A DNA stretch of 40,271 bases from Gallibacterium anatis DSM 16844 = F 149. Lineage in GTDB: Bacteria; Pseudomonadota; Gammaproteobacteria; Enterobacterales; Pasteurellaceae. The notes beneath the pieces are model-generated. The model did not search any database, was not told the origin of the DNA, and saw only the letters and a list, made by a program, of their open reading frames with translations. The stretch covers positions 1-40,271 of the forward strand of contig NZ_KB903679.1 in the NCBI RefSeq assembly GCF_000379785.1, given 5' to 3'. This document shows, one piece after another, positions 11,778-20,442 of this stretch (position 1 is the first letter of the stretch; each line of letters begins with the position of its first letter). The position numbers were made by a program, and so were the translations under genes.

Positions 11778-12395
11778 ATGTTAGATAAACAAATTATTGA
11801 ACAAATCAATTGGCAAAAAGTAGATGGCTTATTGCCGGTTATCGTACAAAATGCGGATAGCTGTGAAGTGTTGATGTTGGGGTATATGAATCAAGAAGCA
11901 TTAGCCAAAACATTAGAGGAGAAAAAAGTGACTTTCTTCTCTCGCACCAAACAGCGTTTATGGACAAAAGGTGAAACTTCCGGCAATTTTTTAAATGTGG
12001 TTGATTATACCTTAGATTGTGATCGTGATACGTTGTTGATCTTGGTTAATCCGGTCGGTGCGACCTGTCACGAAGGAACGGATAGTTGTTTTTCCCCGAT
12101 TTCTGAAACACCGAATTGGATTTTCTTGAGTAAATTGGAAAAACTGTTGAACGCGCGTAAAAGTGCTGATCCGAAGAGTTCTTATACCGCTTCACTTTAT
12201 GCACGCGGCACAAAACGTATTGCGCAAAAAGTCGGTGAAGAGGGGGTTGAAACCGCATTGGCAGCGACAGTAAAAGATCGCGAAGAAACCATTTGTGAGG
12301 CGGCGGATTTAGCCTATCATTTAACCGTATTGTTGCAGGATGCCAATTTGACTTGGGGCGATGTGATTGAAAAATTAAAAGAACGTCATAAATAA
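11778..12395 (+). CDS. hisI: Bifunctional PR-AMP cyclohydrolase / PR-ATP pyrophosphatase
   Basis: HisIE fusion of 205 aa. The N-terminal cyclohydrolase domain (about 1-115) has [31 protein letters not shown] and the zinc/magnesium site segment [10 protein letters not shown] with [11 protein letters not shown]. The C-terminal pyrophosphatase domain has [20 protein letters not shown] and [10 protein letters not shown]. It catalyses steps 2 and 3, which act on the product of HisG, an enzyme not encoded here. ATG 11778 follows GTGAGGA and lies one base after the hisF stop; the earlier in-frame start inside hisF is less likely. Last gene of the operon. Confidence 0.96.
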   Translation: MLDKQIIEQINWQKVDGLLPVIVQNADSCEVLMLGYMNQEALAKTLEEKKVTFFSRTKQRLWTKGETSGNFLNVVDYTLDCDRDTLLILVNPVGATCHEGTDSCFSPISETPNWIFLSKLEKLLNARKSADPKSSYTASLYARGTKRIAQKVGEEGVETALAATVKDREETICEAADLAYHLTVLLQDANLTWGDVIEKLKERHK

Positions 12396-12404
12396 ACATC
12401 TGCA

Positions 12405-12415
12405 AACGAGTATTT
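12405..12415 (+). other. Junction of his and thi operons
   Basis: The hisIE stop and the thiE stop are only about 42 bases apart and convergent. The only hairpin between them (12416-12434) is directional for his. The thi operon therefore has no clear terminator of its own in this gap. Confidence 0.5.
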
Positions 12416-12440
12416 ATGGGGCGGTAAGCCCCATTTTTTA
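12416..12440 (+). terminator. his operon terminator
   Basis: A perfect 7-bp stem ATGGGGC / GCCCCAT (12416-12422, 12428-12434) with a GGTAA loop and a six-T run. It overlaps the end of the convergent thiE gene by a few bases. Read on the minus strand it lacks a T-run, so it is directional for his. Confidence 0.9.
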
Positions 12441-13103
12441 TGCGTTTAAAATCTGTTTGACAGTCGCTGTTATATTGGCTGACTGCATAATGGTTGAAAT
12501 TACCGCAACACCATCTGCACCGGCTTGTAAAAGCGCGGGAACGTGTTCGGTTCTAATGCCGCCAATGGCGACCAAAGGCTTATTGATGCCTTGCTCACGC
12601 AAAAATTGCACAAAGTTGATCCCCACATCTGGCGCAGCGTCCGCTTTGGAAAACGTCGGGAAAATCGGGCCGCAGCCATAATAATCCACGCCATTGAAAG
12701 CATTATGTTGCTGCGCTTGTTGCAAGGTATTTACGGATAAACCGATGAGCATTTTGCCTTGAATTTGTTGAGCGAGCTTATCCACGGCAAAATCTTTTTG
12801 CCCAACGTGAATGCCGTCTGCGTGCAATTTTTCTGCGAGTTGAACATCATTATTCATAATAAAAGGCACATTATATTGTTTACATAAATGTTGGCATTGG
12901 CGGGCAAGTTGCTCAATTTGTTGCGGATCTTGCAAGGAAAATTGCCCTTTTTCACGAAATTGATAACAAGTAATGCCGGCCTTTAATGCCTGTTCTAAAC
13001 GAGCTAATAAGGTTTGTTGTGGCTGACTTGCATCATATTGTGGTAGATGACGACAATCTTGCGTACCTGCCACTAAATAACAGCGTAAAATTGATTTATC
13101 CAT
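12438..13103 (-). CDS. thiE: Thiamine-phosphate synthase
   Basis: Joins HMP-PP and thiazole phosphate to thiamin phosphate; 221 aa TIM barrel. Visible motifs are CYQFREKG, VPFIMNNDVQLA, ADGIHVGQKDF (pyrophosphate and substrate loop), GVDYYGCGPIFPTFSK and the phosphate-binding VAIGGI. The start is ATG 13103 after CAGGAG, which lies inside the last codons of thiD, giving an 8-base overlap; an upstream start at 13151 would add 16 residues not seen in the family. Last gene of the thi operon. Sampled composition is 32 G+C in 60 bases at 12541-12600, richer than thiY upstream. Confidence 0.95.
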   Translation of the reverse strand: MDKSILRCYLVAGTQDCRHLPQYDASQPQQTLLARLEQALKAGITCYQFREKGQFSLQDPQQIEQLARQCQHLCKQYNVPFIMNNDVQLAEKLHADGIHVGQKDFAVDKLAQQIQGKMLIGLSVNTLQQAQQHNAFNGVDYYGCGPIFPTFSKADAAPDVGINFVQFLREQGINKPLVAIGGIRTEHVPALLQAGADGVAVISTIMQSANITATVKQILNA

Positions 13104-13914
13104 TTTTTTGCTCCTGTGAATAAGCCCAGTGATTGGTTGGGCCGTGTCCATGTCCGATATTTAAAGGGTGCGTGATGGCGCTGGTAATAAAGGCTTTGGC
13201 AGTTTTGCAGGCTTGCTCCAAAGATTGCCCTTTGGCAAGTTCAGCTGTTAAGCAAGCGGAAAAAGTGCAGCCTGTGCCGTGGGTATGCGGCGTGTTAAAA
13301 CGTGGGCTTTCCAAGACAAAAGATGCTATCGGCGTGAAAATAAAATCTTGGCATAGCGCACTTTCGCTGTTTTGCTGATGACCACCTTTTATAATCACCG
13401 TTTTTGCGCCCATTTGTTGTAAACGTTCAGCAATTTGCGCAATACTGTGCTGATCTTCAGCTTTCAATCCTGTTAAGGCTTCTGCTTCAGGCAGATTTGG
13501 CGTTAGTACATCGGCTAAAGGTAATAGCTGCTCACGCATTGCTTGAATTGCCGATTGTTCCAATAAACTTGCGCCCCCTTTGGCGATCATCACCGGATCG
13601 ATAACCACATTCGCAAATGGGTGCTGACGCAAAAAAGTGGCCACGGTTTGGATAATTTCAGCCGTGCCGAGCATACCAATTTTTACCGCATTGGGCGTGA
13701 AATCTGCCACAATTGCCTTGAGTTGCGCTTCAATGGTGCTAAGGGGGATTAAATGAATATCGGTTACGCCTAAGGTGTTTTGTGCGGTGACGGCGGTGAT
13801 CACGCTCATTCCAAATACATTACGCATTTGAAAGGTTTTCAGATCTGCTTGAATACCCGCACCGCCGCCGCTGTCTGAGCCGGCAATGGTCAGGGCTTGT
13901 GCAATATGAGTCAT
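13096..13914 (-). CDS. thiD: HMP kinase / HMP-phosphate kinase
   Basis: Ribokinase-fold enzyme of 272 aa that phosphorylates hydroxymethylpyrimidine twice, giving HMP-PP for ThiE. It has the N-terminal substrate motif IAGSDSGGGAGIQADLKTF, VIDPVMIAKGGASLL, LTPNLPEAEALTG, and the C-terminal ATP-site motif HTHGTGCTFSACLTAEL with the catalytic aspartate position replaced by the usual THGTGC context. ATG 13914 follows AAGGAGCAAC. It is tightly spaced after thiM and overlaps thiE. Composition is about 50% G+C in a sampled 60 bases (13561-13620), like thiM and thiE. Confidence 0.95.
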   Translation of the reverse strand: MTHIAQALTIAGSDSGGGAGIQADLKTFQMRNVFGMSVITAVTAQNTLGVTDIHLIPLSTIEAQLKAIVADFTPNAVKIGMLGTAEIIQTVATFLRQHPFANVVIDPVMIAKGGASLLEQSAIQAMREQLLPLADVLTPNLPEAEALTGLKAEDQHSIAQIAERLQQMGAKTVIIKGGHQQNSESALCQDFIFTPIASFVLESPRFNTPHTHGTGCTFSACLTAELAKGQSLEQACKTAKAFITSAITHPLNIGHGHGPTNHWAYSQEQKNG

Positions 13915-13923
13915 TGTTGCTCC

Positions 13924-14724
13924 TTATTTTTCTATGTGAACCTGTGCGAATTGTGCCACTTGTTGATCGCTCAGTTCGCCAAGCTGATCTAAAAGTGCGG
14001 TGTAAAATTGCCCATATTTTGTGCTTACTAAGTCTTTCGCAGCCAGTTGCCCTGCCAACGCATAGGCCGTACTGGCTTGCACTACCGCATTAAAAGGTTG
14101 GCTCGGATTGACCGCTAAAAATGCCCCTAACACCGCGCCAAGCAAACAGCCTGAGCCCGTGATTTTAGGAAACATTGGCGTGCCGTTATCAATGGCTGCC
14201 ACTTGCACGCCATTGCTGATGTAATCTACCGCACCGCTCACTGCCACAACACATTGATGACGTTGCGCAGCCAGTTTTGCAATTTGTTTTACATCGCCTT
14301 CGCCTTGCCCTGCGTCAACACCTTTCGCTGCCCAATTCACCCCAGCTAACTGAGCGATTTCCCCTGCATTGCCACGAATAGCGGTGAATTTTACCTTGCT
14401 CAGTAATTCAGCGACCACGTCCTTGCGATACTGTGTTGCGCCCACGCCCACAGGATCAAGCACCACAGGAATGCCAACTTTATTTGCTGCTTTGCCAGCC
14501 GCCAGCATAGCTTTCACTTTGAAAGGATCGAGCGTGCCAATGTTAATCACCAAGGCAGCACTAAATTGGGCAAGATCCGCCATTTCTTCTTCGGCATCCG
14601 CCATAATCGGCGATGCGCCCAAGGCTAATAGTCCATTCGCTACATAGTTTGCCACCACAATGTTGGTGATGTTATGGATTAAAGGATTGGTTTGGCGAAT
14701 TTTTTCTAATAAATTGAAGTTCAT
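13924..14724 (-). CDS. thiM: Hydroxyethylthiazole kinase
   Basis: Salvage kinase that phosphorylates hydroxyethylthiazole for ThiE; 266 aa. It begins with the family signature NPLIHNITNIVVANYVANGL, then GASPIMADAEEEM, VLDPVGVGATQYRKD and the anion-hole motif KITGSGCLLGAVLGAF. ATG 14724 follows GAAAGGAAAT. G+C is 32 of 60 at 14221-14280 and 29 of 60 at 14461-14520, well above thiY (19 of 60 at 15001-15060). It contains the single exact AAGTGCGGT uptake signal of the window. The block thiM-thiD-thiE may have been imported from a USS-bearing relative; in H. influenzae these three genes form a unit separate from the transporter. Confidence 0.95.
   Translation of the reverse strand: MNFNLLEKIRQTNPLIHNITNIVVANYVANGLLALGASPIMADAEEEMADLAQFSAALVINIGTLDPFKVKAMLAAGKAANKVGIPVVLDPVGVGATQYRKDVVAELLSKVKFTAIRGNAGEIAQLAGVNWAAKGVDAGQGEGDVKQIAKLAAQRHQCVVAVSGAVDYISNGVQVAAIDNGTPMFPKITGSGCLLGAVLGAFLAVNPSQPFNAVVQASTAYALAGQLAAKDLVSTKYGQFYTALLDQLGELSDQQVAQFAQVHIEK
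13993..14001 (+). other. Exact Haemophilus-type DNA uptake signal (AAGTGCGGT)
   Basis: The 9-base core AAGTGCGGT occurs here inside thiM, flanked by further A/T on the right. By eye it is the only exact copy on either strand in the 40 kb. A USS-dense Haemophilus genome would be expected to have dozens in this length. Confidence 0.7.
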
Positions 14725-14736
14725 ATTATTTCCTTT

Positions 14737-15687
14737 CTACTTAATTTGACGTGCATAATCGGATAAAAGCGGTACTTTTTTAATTAATCCCTGTTGGTGC
14801 ATAAATTCCGCCATTGTTTGGTAACGATGCTGATCCAATGCACGTGGCATTAAACTTAAACGAGGCAAAGTATCTTGCCACGCTGCACGATTCAGTGCGT
14901 TATCCAATTCTTGCGGTTTATAGCTAATAAATGTTTGCCACGCCTCTTGTGGATGATTGCTGATATAAACGGTCGCCTGTTCAATAGCAGTGAGAAAAGC
15001 GGAGAGTTTTGCTTGATATTGAGGGTTGTCTAATTTGTTTTTATTGGCTAATAAAAGCAATTCATCATAGATTGGCACACCGTGTTCTTCCGGATAAAAA
15101 GCGATTCCCTGTTGTTTTTCTAAACTCAGCTGATTAAGTTCAAAATTACGAAATGCACCGACTACACCATCCACCTGTTTGCTCATCAATGCCGGTGATA
15201 ATGACCAATTTACATTGATTTTTTCCACTTCATTCGGATTAACGCCGGCGGATTTCAGCATTGTGCCGAGTAAAACCTCTTCAAAACCACTGACCGAATA
15301 ACCGATTTTTTTGCCTTTAAAATCGGCTAATGTTTTGATATTGCTCTCTTTTAAGGCAACGATACTGTTTAATGGCGTTGCGATTAATGTGGCTATACGC
15401 ACCAAAGGCAAGCCTTGATCGACATCTAAATAAAGTTGTGGTTGATAACCGACAGCTAAATCACTTTTGCCGGCAGCCACTAATTTTGGTGGTATAGAGG
15501 GATCGGCAGGTTCAATGATTTCCACCTCAATTCCATTTTTTGCAAAAAATCCTTTCTGTTGCGCCACAATGAGAGCCGCGTGATCAGGGTTAACGAACCA
15601 ATCCAGTTGTAAACTTAATTTTTCAGCTTGCGCAAACCAAGCAAAAAATGAGAGTAAAAATGCAGTAAAAAATAGACGAATTTTCAT
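14737..15687 (-). CDS. thiY: ABC transporter periplasmic pyrimidine-binding protein ThiY
   Basis: NMT1/THI5-like solute-binding protein of 316 aa. A signal peptide is clear: MKIRLFF, a hydrophobic core, and a likely cut after AQA (about residue 22); there is no lipobox. Family motifs include LQLDWFVNPDHAALIVAQQKG, DFKGKKIGYSVSG and the substrate-loop region AFRNFELNQ. By homology with ThiXYZ it captures formylaminopyrimidine-type thiamin degradation products for TenA. The start at ATG 15687 follows GAGGAAAT; the longer in-frame extension overlaps tenA and lacks a signal-peptide start. It lies between tenA and thiM in a riboswitch-controlled operon. Confidence 0.92.
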   Translation of the reverse strand: MKIRLFFTAFLLSFFAWFAQAEKLSLQLDWFVNPDHAALIVAQQKGFFAKNGIEVEIIEPADPSIPPKLVAAGKSDLAVGYQPQLYLDVDQGLPLVRIATLIATPLNSIVALKESNIKTLADFKGKKIGYSVSGFEEVLLGTMLKSAGVNPNEVEKINVNWSLSPALMSKQVDGVVGAFRNFELNQLSLEKQQGIAFYPEEHGVPIYDELLLLANKNKLDNPQYQAKLSAFLTAIEQATVYISNHPQEAWQTFISYKPQELDNALNRAAWQDTLPRLSLMPRALDQHRYQTMAEFMHQQGLIKKVPLLSDYARQIK

Positions 15688-15707
15688 AAGATTTCCTCTG
15701 ATTAATG

Positions 15708-16358
15708 TTATGAACGATCCAACCCCATTTGCCAAAAGGCAATTTCCATTCGGGTAGCGGTGGTAAAAATATGCTGCAAATTTTGCTGTTGTTGTGGAGA
15801 AATACCGGAACAAAGTTGTTCTAGCTGTTGTGCAATAGCATTGGCAGCAGCTTGAAACTCCTTGGCGGCATAGGTATCAATCCAAGTCTGATAAGGATTA
15901 TTTTTCGCCTGTGGTACAGCCGCTAGCCGTTTACCGATTTCTGCATAGCCTAAAGCACAAGGTGCAATGGCAGTATAAAGTTCAGCTAAACCGCCTTGTA
16001 AACCGCAATCAAGCATATAACGGGTATAAGCCACACAAGCCGGCGATTCCGGTGTATTGTCCAGCTCAGATTTAGAAATTTGCCATTGTTGGCAATAATG
16101 AATATGTAATTGCACTTCTGCCAAAATATGCTGCAAATCTTGATTAAAAGCAGTAAGTTGCGCAAAGTGGTGAGATTTATACATCGCCAACGCTAAAGCA
16201 CGGCTGTAATGCAGTAAATAGTGATAATCTTGAATCAGATAATGTTGAAAAGAGGCGAGCGGTAATGTGCCGTTGCCAAGCTGTTGCACAAAAGGATGTT
16301 CAACGTAATGTTGCCAATCCGGTTGAGCCTGTTGCATAAATCGCTGTGTAATTGACAT
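15708..16358 (-). CDS. tenA: Aminopyrimidine aminohydrolase (thiaminase II) TenA
   Basis: All-helical hydrolase of 216 aa that releases HMP from aminomethylpyrimidine products of thiamin breakdown. Family features are FVQQLGNGTLPLASFQHYLIQDYHYL near the N-terminus, YTRYMLDCGLQGGLAELYTA, the catalytic cysteine in AIAPCALGYAEIG, and the C-terminal MEIAFWQMG helix. ATG 16358 follows AAGGAGAAAT and lies 9 bases after the permease stop. Position between the permease and the binding protein supports a role in the same import-and-salvage route rather than in regulation, as its historical name suggests. Confidence 0.95.
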   Translation of the reverse strand: MSITQRFMQQAQPDWQHYVEHPFVQQLGNGTLPLASFQHYLIQDYHYLLHYSRALALAMYKSHHFAQLTAFNQDLQHILAEVQLHIHYCQQWQISKSELDNTPESPACVAYTRYMLDCGLQGGLAELYTAIAPCALGYAEIGKRLAAVPQAKNNPYQTWIDTYAAKEFQAAANAIAQQLEQLCSGISPQQQQNLQHIFTTATRMEIAFWQMGLDRS

Positions 16359-16367
16359 TATTTCTCC

Positions 16368-17123
16368 TTAACGTAATTGCGTCACCCAAGGTAAGGCACG
16401 ACGCAGTAATTTATCGGTAATAAAAAAGAGCAGTAGCGTGATTAACATTAATAAAAACAGGGCAGAAAACATTAAATCAACCTGCATACGTGCGTTGGCG
16501 TGTAGCATTAGATAGCCTAAACCTTGATTTGCACCGACCCATTCGCCGATGACTGTGCCAATCGGTGCAATGGAAACGGCTATGCGTAAACCGGATGCGA
16601 GCGCAGGTAATGCTGCCGGTAGACGAACTTTAAACAGCATTTGCCAACGAGTAATTTGCATGGTTTGTGCCAGTTCCAACCAAATCTTCGGTGTATTTCT
16701 CAAACCGTCATAACAGGCGGCGGTAACCGGAAAATAGATAATTAGAATTGTCATTGCGACCTTTGAAGCCAATCCATAACCGAGCCACAACACCAGCAGT
16801 GGCGCAATCGCAAAAACAGGAATAGCTTGCGAGATCAGTAGTAACGGCAATAAAAAAGTAGCAATCCGATTGGATATAGAGAGCAAAATGGCGGAAAACA
16901 AACCGAAAATAAAGCCAAGAAACAAGCCAAGAAAAATTTCCAATAACGTAACCATTGTGTGCTGCCACAACAGCTGATGCCGAGAAGCGAGCTGTTGGAA
17001 CACATCGGACGGTGTCGGCAACAGATAGTGCGGTAAATTCCAAACAAGAATTGCGCCTTGCCATAATGCTAATAAAAATAGACAGAGCAGCGCAGTTTTT
17101 AACAGTGAGGATAGCGAATACAT
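16368..17123 (-). CDS. thiX: ABC transporter permease ThiX
   Basis: Inner-membrane permease of the BPD-transport family, 251 aa with about six hydrophobic segments. The EAA-like coupling loop appears as WLELAQTMQITRWQMLFKVRLPAALPALASGLRI (here described by its ends WLELAQ and ASGLRI). The start ATG 17123 overlaps the TAA stop of the upstream ATPase gene (TAATG) and follows AGGAGG; an earlier start would lie inside that gene. Together with ThiY and ThiZ it forms the importer for pyrimidine precursors. Homologous to H. influenzae HI0355-type proteins by gene order. Confidence 0.9.
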   Translation of the reverse strand: MYSLSSLLKTALLCLFLLALWQGAILVWNLPHYLLPTPSDVFQQLASRHQLLWQHTMVTLLEIFLGLFLGFIFGLFSAILLSISNRIATFLLPLLLISQAIPVFAIAPLLVLWLGYGLASKVAMTILIIYFPVTAACYDGLRNTPKIWLELAQTMQITRWQMLFKVRLPAALPALASGLRIAVSIAPIGTVIGEWVGANQGLGYLMLHANARMQVDLMFSALFLLMLITLLLFFITDKLLRRALPWVTQLR

Positions 17124-17851
17124 TAAGATTCCTCCTGCAAAAGAGAGAATAACTGTTGGTATAACTGCCAAAATTGCGGTTGTTGCGGTGAATGAACAAC
17201 GGCTGAAACTTTATGTGAGAGAACAATACGATCAGTTTGTTTTTGCAGCACAAAAATATCATCACATAGCTGTAATGCTTCTTGCGGATCGTGTGTGACC
17301 AATAGGACCGTTTTCCCGGCTAATAAGGTGGTTGCAAGTTGATAGAGCTGTTGGCGTGTAACCACATCTAAAGCGGAAAAAGGTTCATCCATTAAGATTA
17401 AATCGGAAGATTGCATTAGCGTTCTCGCCAATGCTACACGTTGCCGTTGGCCGCCGGAAAGTTGATAACAAGGCTTATGCTGATAATCCGCTAATTGCAC
17501 TTGCTCCAGTAGAGATAACGCTTGTTGGTGGCTTGCTTGATTTTTTGTGCCTTGTAAATGCTGTGCCAGCTGCACGTTATCTAAAACGGATAACCAAGGA
17601 AACAAGCCGTCATTTTGTGCCATAAATGCAATTTTTTGCTGATGGTTCAGGCAATGTTTAAATATGATTTTTCCTGATTTCAGTGCGTTTTGTTCCAATC
17701 CGGCAATGACACGCAATAAAGTCGATTTACCCACACCGGAACGCCCGAGAACAGCACTCCAACGAGCGTGGGCAATATCAAAATTAAAGTCGACAAACAG
17801 TGGCTTGTCAGCAAATGACAAGGTTAATTGTCGGATTTCTACCGCATTCAT
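17123..17851 (-). CDS. thiZ: ABC transporter ATP-binding protein ThiZ
   Basis: Cytoplasmic ATPase of the pyrimidine importer, 242 aa. Walker A is GRSGVGKST, the Q-loop region is AFMAQNDGLFPWLSV, the signature is LSGGQRQRVALARTLM, Walker B is LILMDEPFSALD and the H-loop is LVTHDPQEAL. It is the first gene of the operon, about 100 bases downstream of the TPP riboswitch. The start at 17851 has no strong Shine-Dalgarno sequence; this could reflect riboswitch control of translation, but sequestration was not demonstrated. The one-base stop/start overlap couples it to the permease. Confidence 0.92.
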   Translation of the reverse strand: MNAVEIRQLTLSFADKPLFVDFNFDIAHARWSAVLGRSGVGKSTLLRVIAGLEQNALKSGKIIFKHCLNHQQKIAFMAQNDGLFPWLSVLDNVQLAQHLQGTKNQASHQQALSLLEQVQLADYQHKPCYQLSGGQRQRVALARTLMQSSDLILMDEPFSALDVVTRQQLYQLATTLLAGKTVLLVTHDPQEALQLCDDIFVLQKQTDRIVLSHKVSAVVHSPQQPQFWQLYQQLFSLLQEES

Positions 17852-17952
17852 TATTGATAACCCAATATCAGCGAATGAATGATAAATAGCGGTAATGAGT
17901 AAAAATCAGAAAGGAAATGGGAATAGATAAAAAGTGTAAATGTTGCATAATT

Positions 17953-18029
17953 AGTTTCCTACGTCAGTGCTAACTGGATCAGGTTCAACGGGTATTTTCT
18001 CAGCTGTTAAACAGCACCCCGACTAATGG
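17953..18029 (-). promoter_or_regulatory. TPP riboswitch (THI element)
   Basis: On the minus strand the conserved aptamer elements appear in order: GGGGTGC, then CTGAGA, then ATACCCGTTGAACCTGATC, then GTTAGCACTGACGTAGGAA. This is the standard thi-box. It controls the seven-gene thi operon, switching it off when thiamin pyrophosphate is plentiful. About 100 bases of expression platform lie between it and thiZ; I did not identify a clear intrinsic terminator there. Confidence 0.97.
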
Positions 18030-18035
18030 TCGATT

Positions 18036-18064
18036 ACTTTACAGCGAAATTTTGGCAATGGCAA
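18036..18064 (-). promoter_or_regulatory. Promoter of the thi operon
   Basis: On the minus strand TTGCCA (18064-18059) and TAAAGT (18041-18036) are spaced by 17 bases. The predicted start, around 18029, coincides with the first bases of the riboswitch. The agreement of spacing and position makes this credible. Confidence 0.6.
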
Positions 18065-18182
18065 CAGATAGGCAATGAGAAATTTAAGAAAATTGTTATT
18101 TTTATGTTACTCAAAACAAAATAAAAGCGTGATATGTAAGCGGTCTATTTTTAATTGAGTAGAGAATGACAAGATGTTTGCA

Positions 18183-18218
18183 AATAAAAACTCCCCCACT
18201 ATTGACTAATGGAGGAGT
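18183..18218 (-). terminator. Rho-independent terminator of tkt
   Basis: On the minus strand ACTCCTCCA (18218-18210) pairs with TGGGGGAGT (18198-18190) with one T-G pair, followed by TTTTATTTG. It separates tkt from the downstream thi operon promoter, so the two units are independent. Confidence 0.8.
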
Positions 18219-18245
18219 GTTCAACATTAAATCACAACAGCAAAG

Positions 18246-20240
18246 TTATAGAATTTCTTTTGCTTTAGCGACAACATTATCCACAGTGAAGCCGAAGAGT
18301 TTGAATAACTCGCCTGCCGGTGCAGATTCACCGAAACGATTCATTCCGACAATACGACCTTCTAAACCAACGTATTTATACCAGAAATCGGCAATGCCGG
18401 CTTCAATAGCAACACGTTTGTTGACACTGCTTGGTAATACGCTTTCTTTATAAGCGGCATTCTGTTTATCGAAAACATTGGTGCTTGGCATAGATACAAC
18501 ACGTACTTTGTGACCTTCTGCGGTTAATTGTTCAGCCGCTTTCACTGCCAATTCCACTTCCGAACCGGTTGCAATAAAGATTAATTCAGGTGTGCCTTCG
18601 CAATCTTTTAAGATATAAGCACCGCGTCTTACGTTAGCAAGCTGTTCCGCATTTCTATCCATTTGCGCTAGGTTTTGACGAGTGAAAATTAATGCACTTG
18701 GACCTTCAGCACGTTCAACTGCCGCCTGCCACGCAATTGCAGATTCCACTTGGTCACACGGACGCCAGGTTTCCAAATTTGGAATTAAACGTAATGCCGC
18801 AGTTTGTTCAACAGGTTGGTGAGTTGGGCCATCTTCCCCTAAGCCGATAGAGTCGTGGGTGTAAACGAACAACACACGTTGTTTCATTAATGCTGCCATA
18901 CGCACCGCATTATGCGCATATTCCATAAACATTAAGAAAGTCGCACCGTAAGGAATAAAGCCACCGTGTAGCGCAATACCGTTCATAATGGCGGACATCC
19001 CGAATTCACGCACACCGTAGTTGATATAGTTACCGTCAACCACATTGGCACGTAACGGTTTTGAACCTGACCATAAGGTTAAGTTTGAGCCTGCCAAGTC
19101 AGCAGAACCGCCTAAAAATTCCGGTAGGATTTTGGCATAGGCTTCAATTGCATTTTGTGAGGCTTTACGGCTGGCGATAGTCGCCGGATTGGCTTGCAAT
19201 TTTTCGATAAAGGCTTGAGATTGTGCTTTCCAATCTGCCGGTAATTCGCCGGCTAAACGACGTGATAATTCAGCTGCCAATTCCGGATAGGCTGCTTGGT
19301 AAGCGGCAAAGCGTTTATTCCATTCCGCTTCTTTTGCCGCACCTTGCTGTTTTGCATCCCATTCTGCATAAATTTCAGCCGGAATTTCAAACGGTGCATA
19401 GTTCCAACCTAAATTCTTACGAGTCAATGCAATTTCTTCATCACCCAATGGTGCACCGTGGCTATCGTGAGAATTGGCTTTATTCGGTGAGCCATAGCCG
19501 ATAATGGTTTTACAGATAATTAATGTCGGTTTTGAGGTTTCCGCTTTTGCTGCTTCAATCGCCGCTTTGATTTCAGCGGAATTATGACCGTCTACTGCAG
19601 GAATGACGTGCCAGCCGTAAGCTTCAAAACGTTTTTGGGTATCATCGGTAAACCAACCGTCAACGTGACCGTCGATTGAGATATTGTTGTCATCGTAGAA
19701 CGCAATTAATTTACCCAAACCTAAAGTACCGGCAAGAGAGCAGGCTTCGTGAGAAACACCCTCCATTAAGCAGCCGTCGCCCAAGAAAACATAAGTATAG
19801 TGGTCAATCACATCGTGTCCCGGACGGTTAAATTGACCGGCCAAGGTTTTTTCAGCAATCGCCATCCCGACAGCGTTGGTAATACCTTGTCCCAATGGAC
19901 CGGTGGTTGTTTCGACACCCGGTGCATAACCATATTCAGGGTGACCCGGCGTTTTAGAGTGTAATTGACGGAATTGTTTTAAATCGTCGATAGAAAGGTC
20001 GTAACCGGTTAAGTGTAACAAGCTATAAATCAACATTGAGCCGTGACCGTTGGAAAGCACAAAGCGGTCACGATTAACCCATTTCGGGTTGTTTGGATTA
20101 TGAGATAAAAAATCACGCCATAAAACTTCGGCGATATCCGCCATTCCCATAGGCGCACCCGGGTGCCCTGATTTTGCTTTTTGCACCGCATCCATACTTA
20201 AAAAACGAATTGCGTTTGCTAATTCTCGGCGAGTTGCCAT
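18246..20240 (-). CDS. tkt: Transketolase
   Basis: TPP-dependent two-carbon transferase of the pentose phosphate pathway, 664 aa, normal length. The TPP/Mg motif [13 protein letters not shown] runs on through DDNNISIDG. Other features are the N-terminal [20 protein letters not shown] and HPGAPMG, the pyrimidine-domain segment [20 protein letters not shown] and the substrate loop FTRQNL. The C-terminal domain is complete, with [22 protein letters not shown] 20240 follows GAAGGAG. Its cofactor is the product of the adjacent thi operon, but its own leader shows no thi-box, so the proximity may be chance. Confidence 0.97.
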   Translation of the reverse strand: MATRRELANAIRFLSMDAVQKAKSGHPGAPMGMADIAEVLWRDFLSHNPNNPKWVNRDRFVLSNGHGSMLIYSLLHLTGYDLSIDDLKQFRQLHSKTPGHPEYGYAPGVETTTGPLGQGITNAVGMAIAEKTLAGQFNRPGHDVIDHYTYVFLGDGCLMEGVSHEACSLAGTLGLGKLIAFYDDNNISIDGHVDGWFTDDTQKRFEAYGWHVIPAVDGHNSAEIKAAIEAAKAETSKPTLIICKTIIGYGSPNKANSHDSHGAPLGDEEIALTRKNLGWNYAPFEIPAEIYAEWDAKQQGAAKEAEWNKRFAAYQAAYPELAAELSRRLAGELPADWKAQSQAFIEKLQANPATIASRKASQNAIEAYAKILPEFLGGSADLAGSNLTLWSGSKPLRANVVDGNYINYGVREFGMSAIMNGIALHGGFIPYGATFLMFMEYAHNAVRMAALMKQRVLFVYTHDSIGLGEDGPTHQPVEQTAALRLIPNLETWRPCDQVESAIAWQAAVERAEGPSALIFTRQNLAQMDRNAEQLANVRRGAYILKDCEGTPELIFIATGSEVELAVKAAEQLTAEGHKVRVVSMPSTNVFDKQNAAYKESVLPSSVNKRVAIEAGIADFWYKYVGLEGRIVGMNRFGESAPAGELFKLFGFTVDNVVAKAKEIL

Positions 20241-20442
20241 ATTTTTCTCCTTCTTTGCTAGCTAATTTCGAGTAGATAAGAGCATTTCTCTTAGAAAAAC
20301 CGCATTTACTTTACCACTATTTTGTCGTGAAGTTGATTGCGTTATCACTTATTTTTGATCTGAATGACTCAAATTCAAAAGCCTGTCCATTCTACGTTAT
20401 TTTTAGTAAGAAAAGGCAAATCAATGCAATCACTTATTACCG

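Noticed and set aside
18134-18145. Near matches to Apl-type uptake signals (TAAGCGGT, TCAAGCGGT at about 20853 and 30632)
   Set aside because: They differ from ACAAGCGGT in the first bases and are too few to show enrichment.
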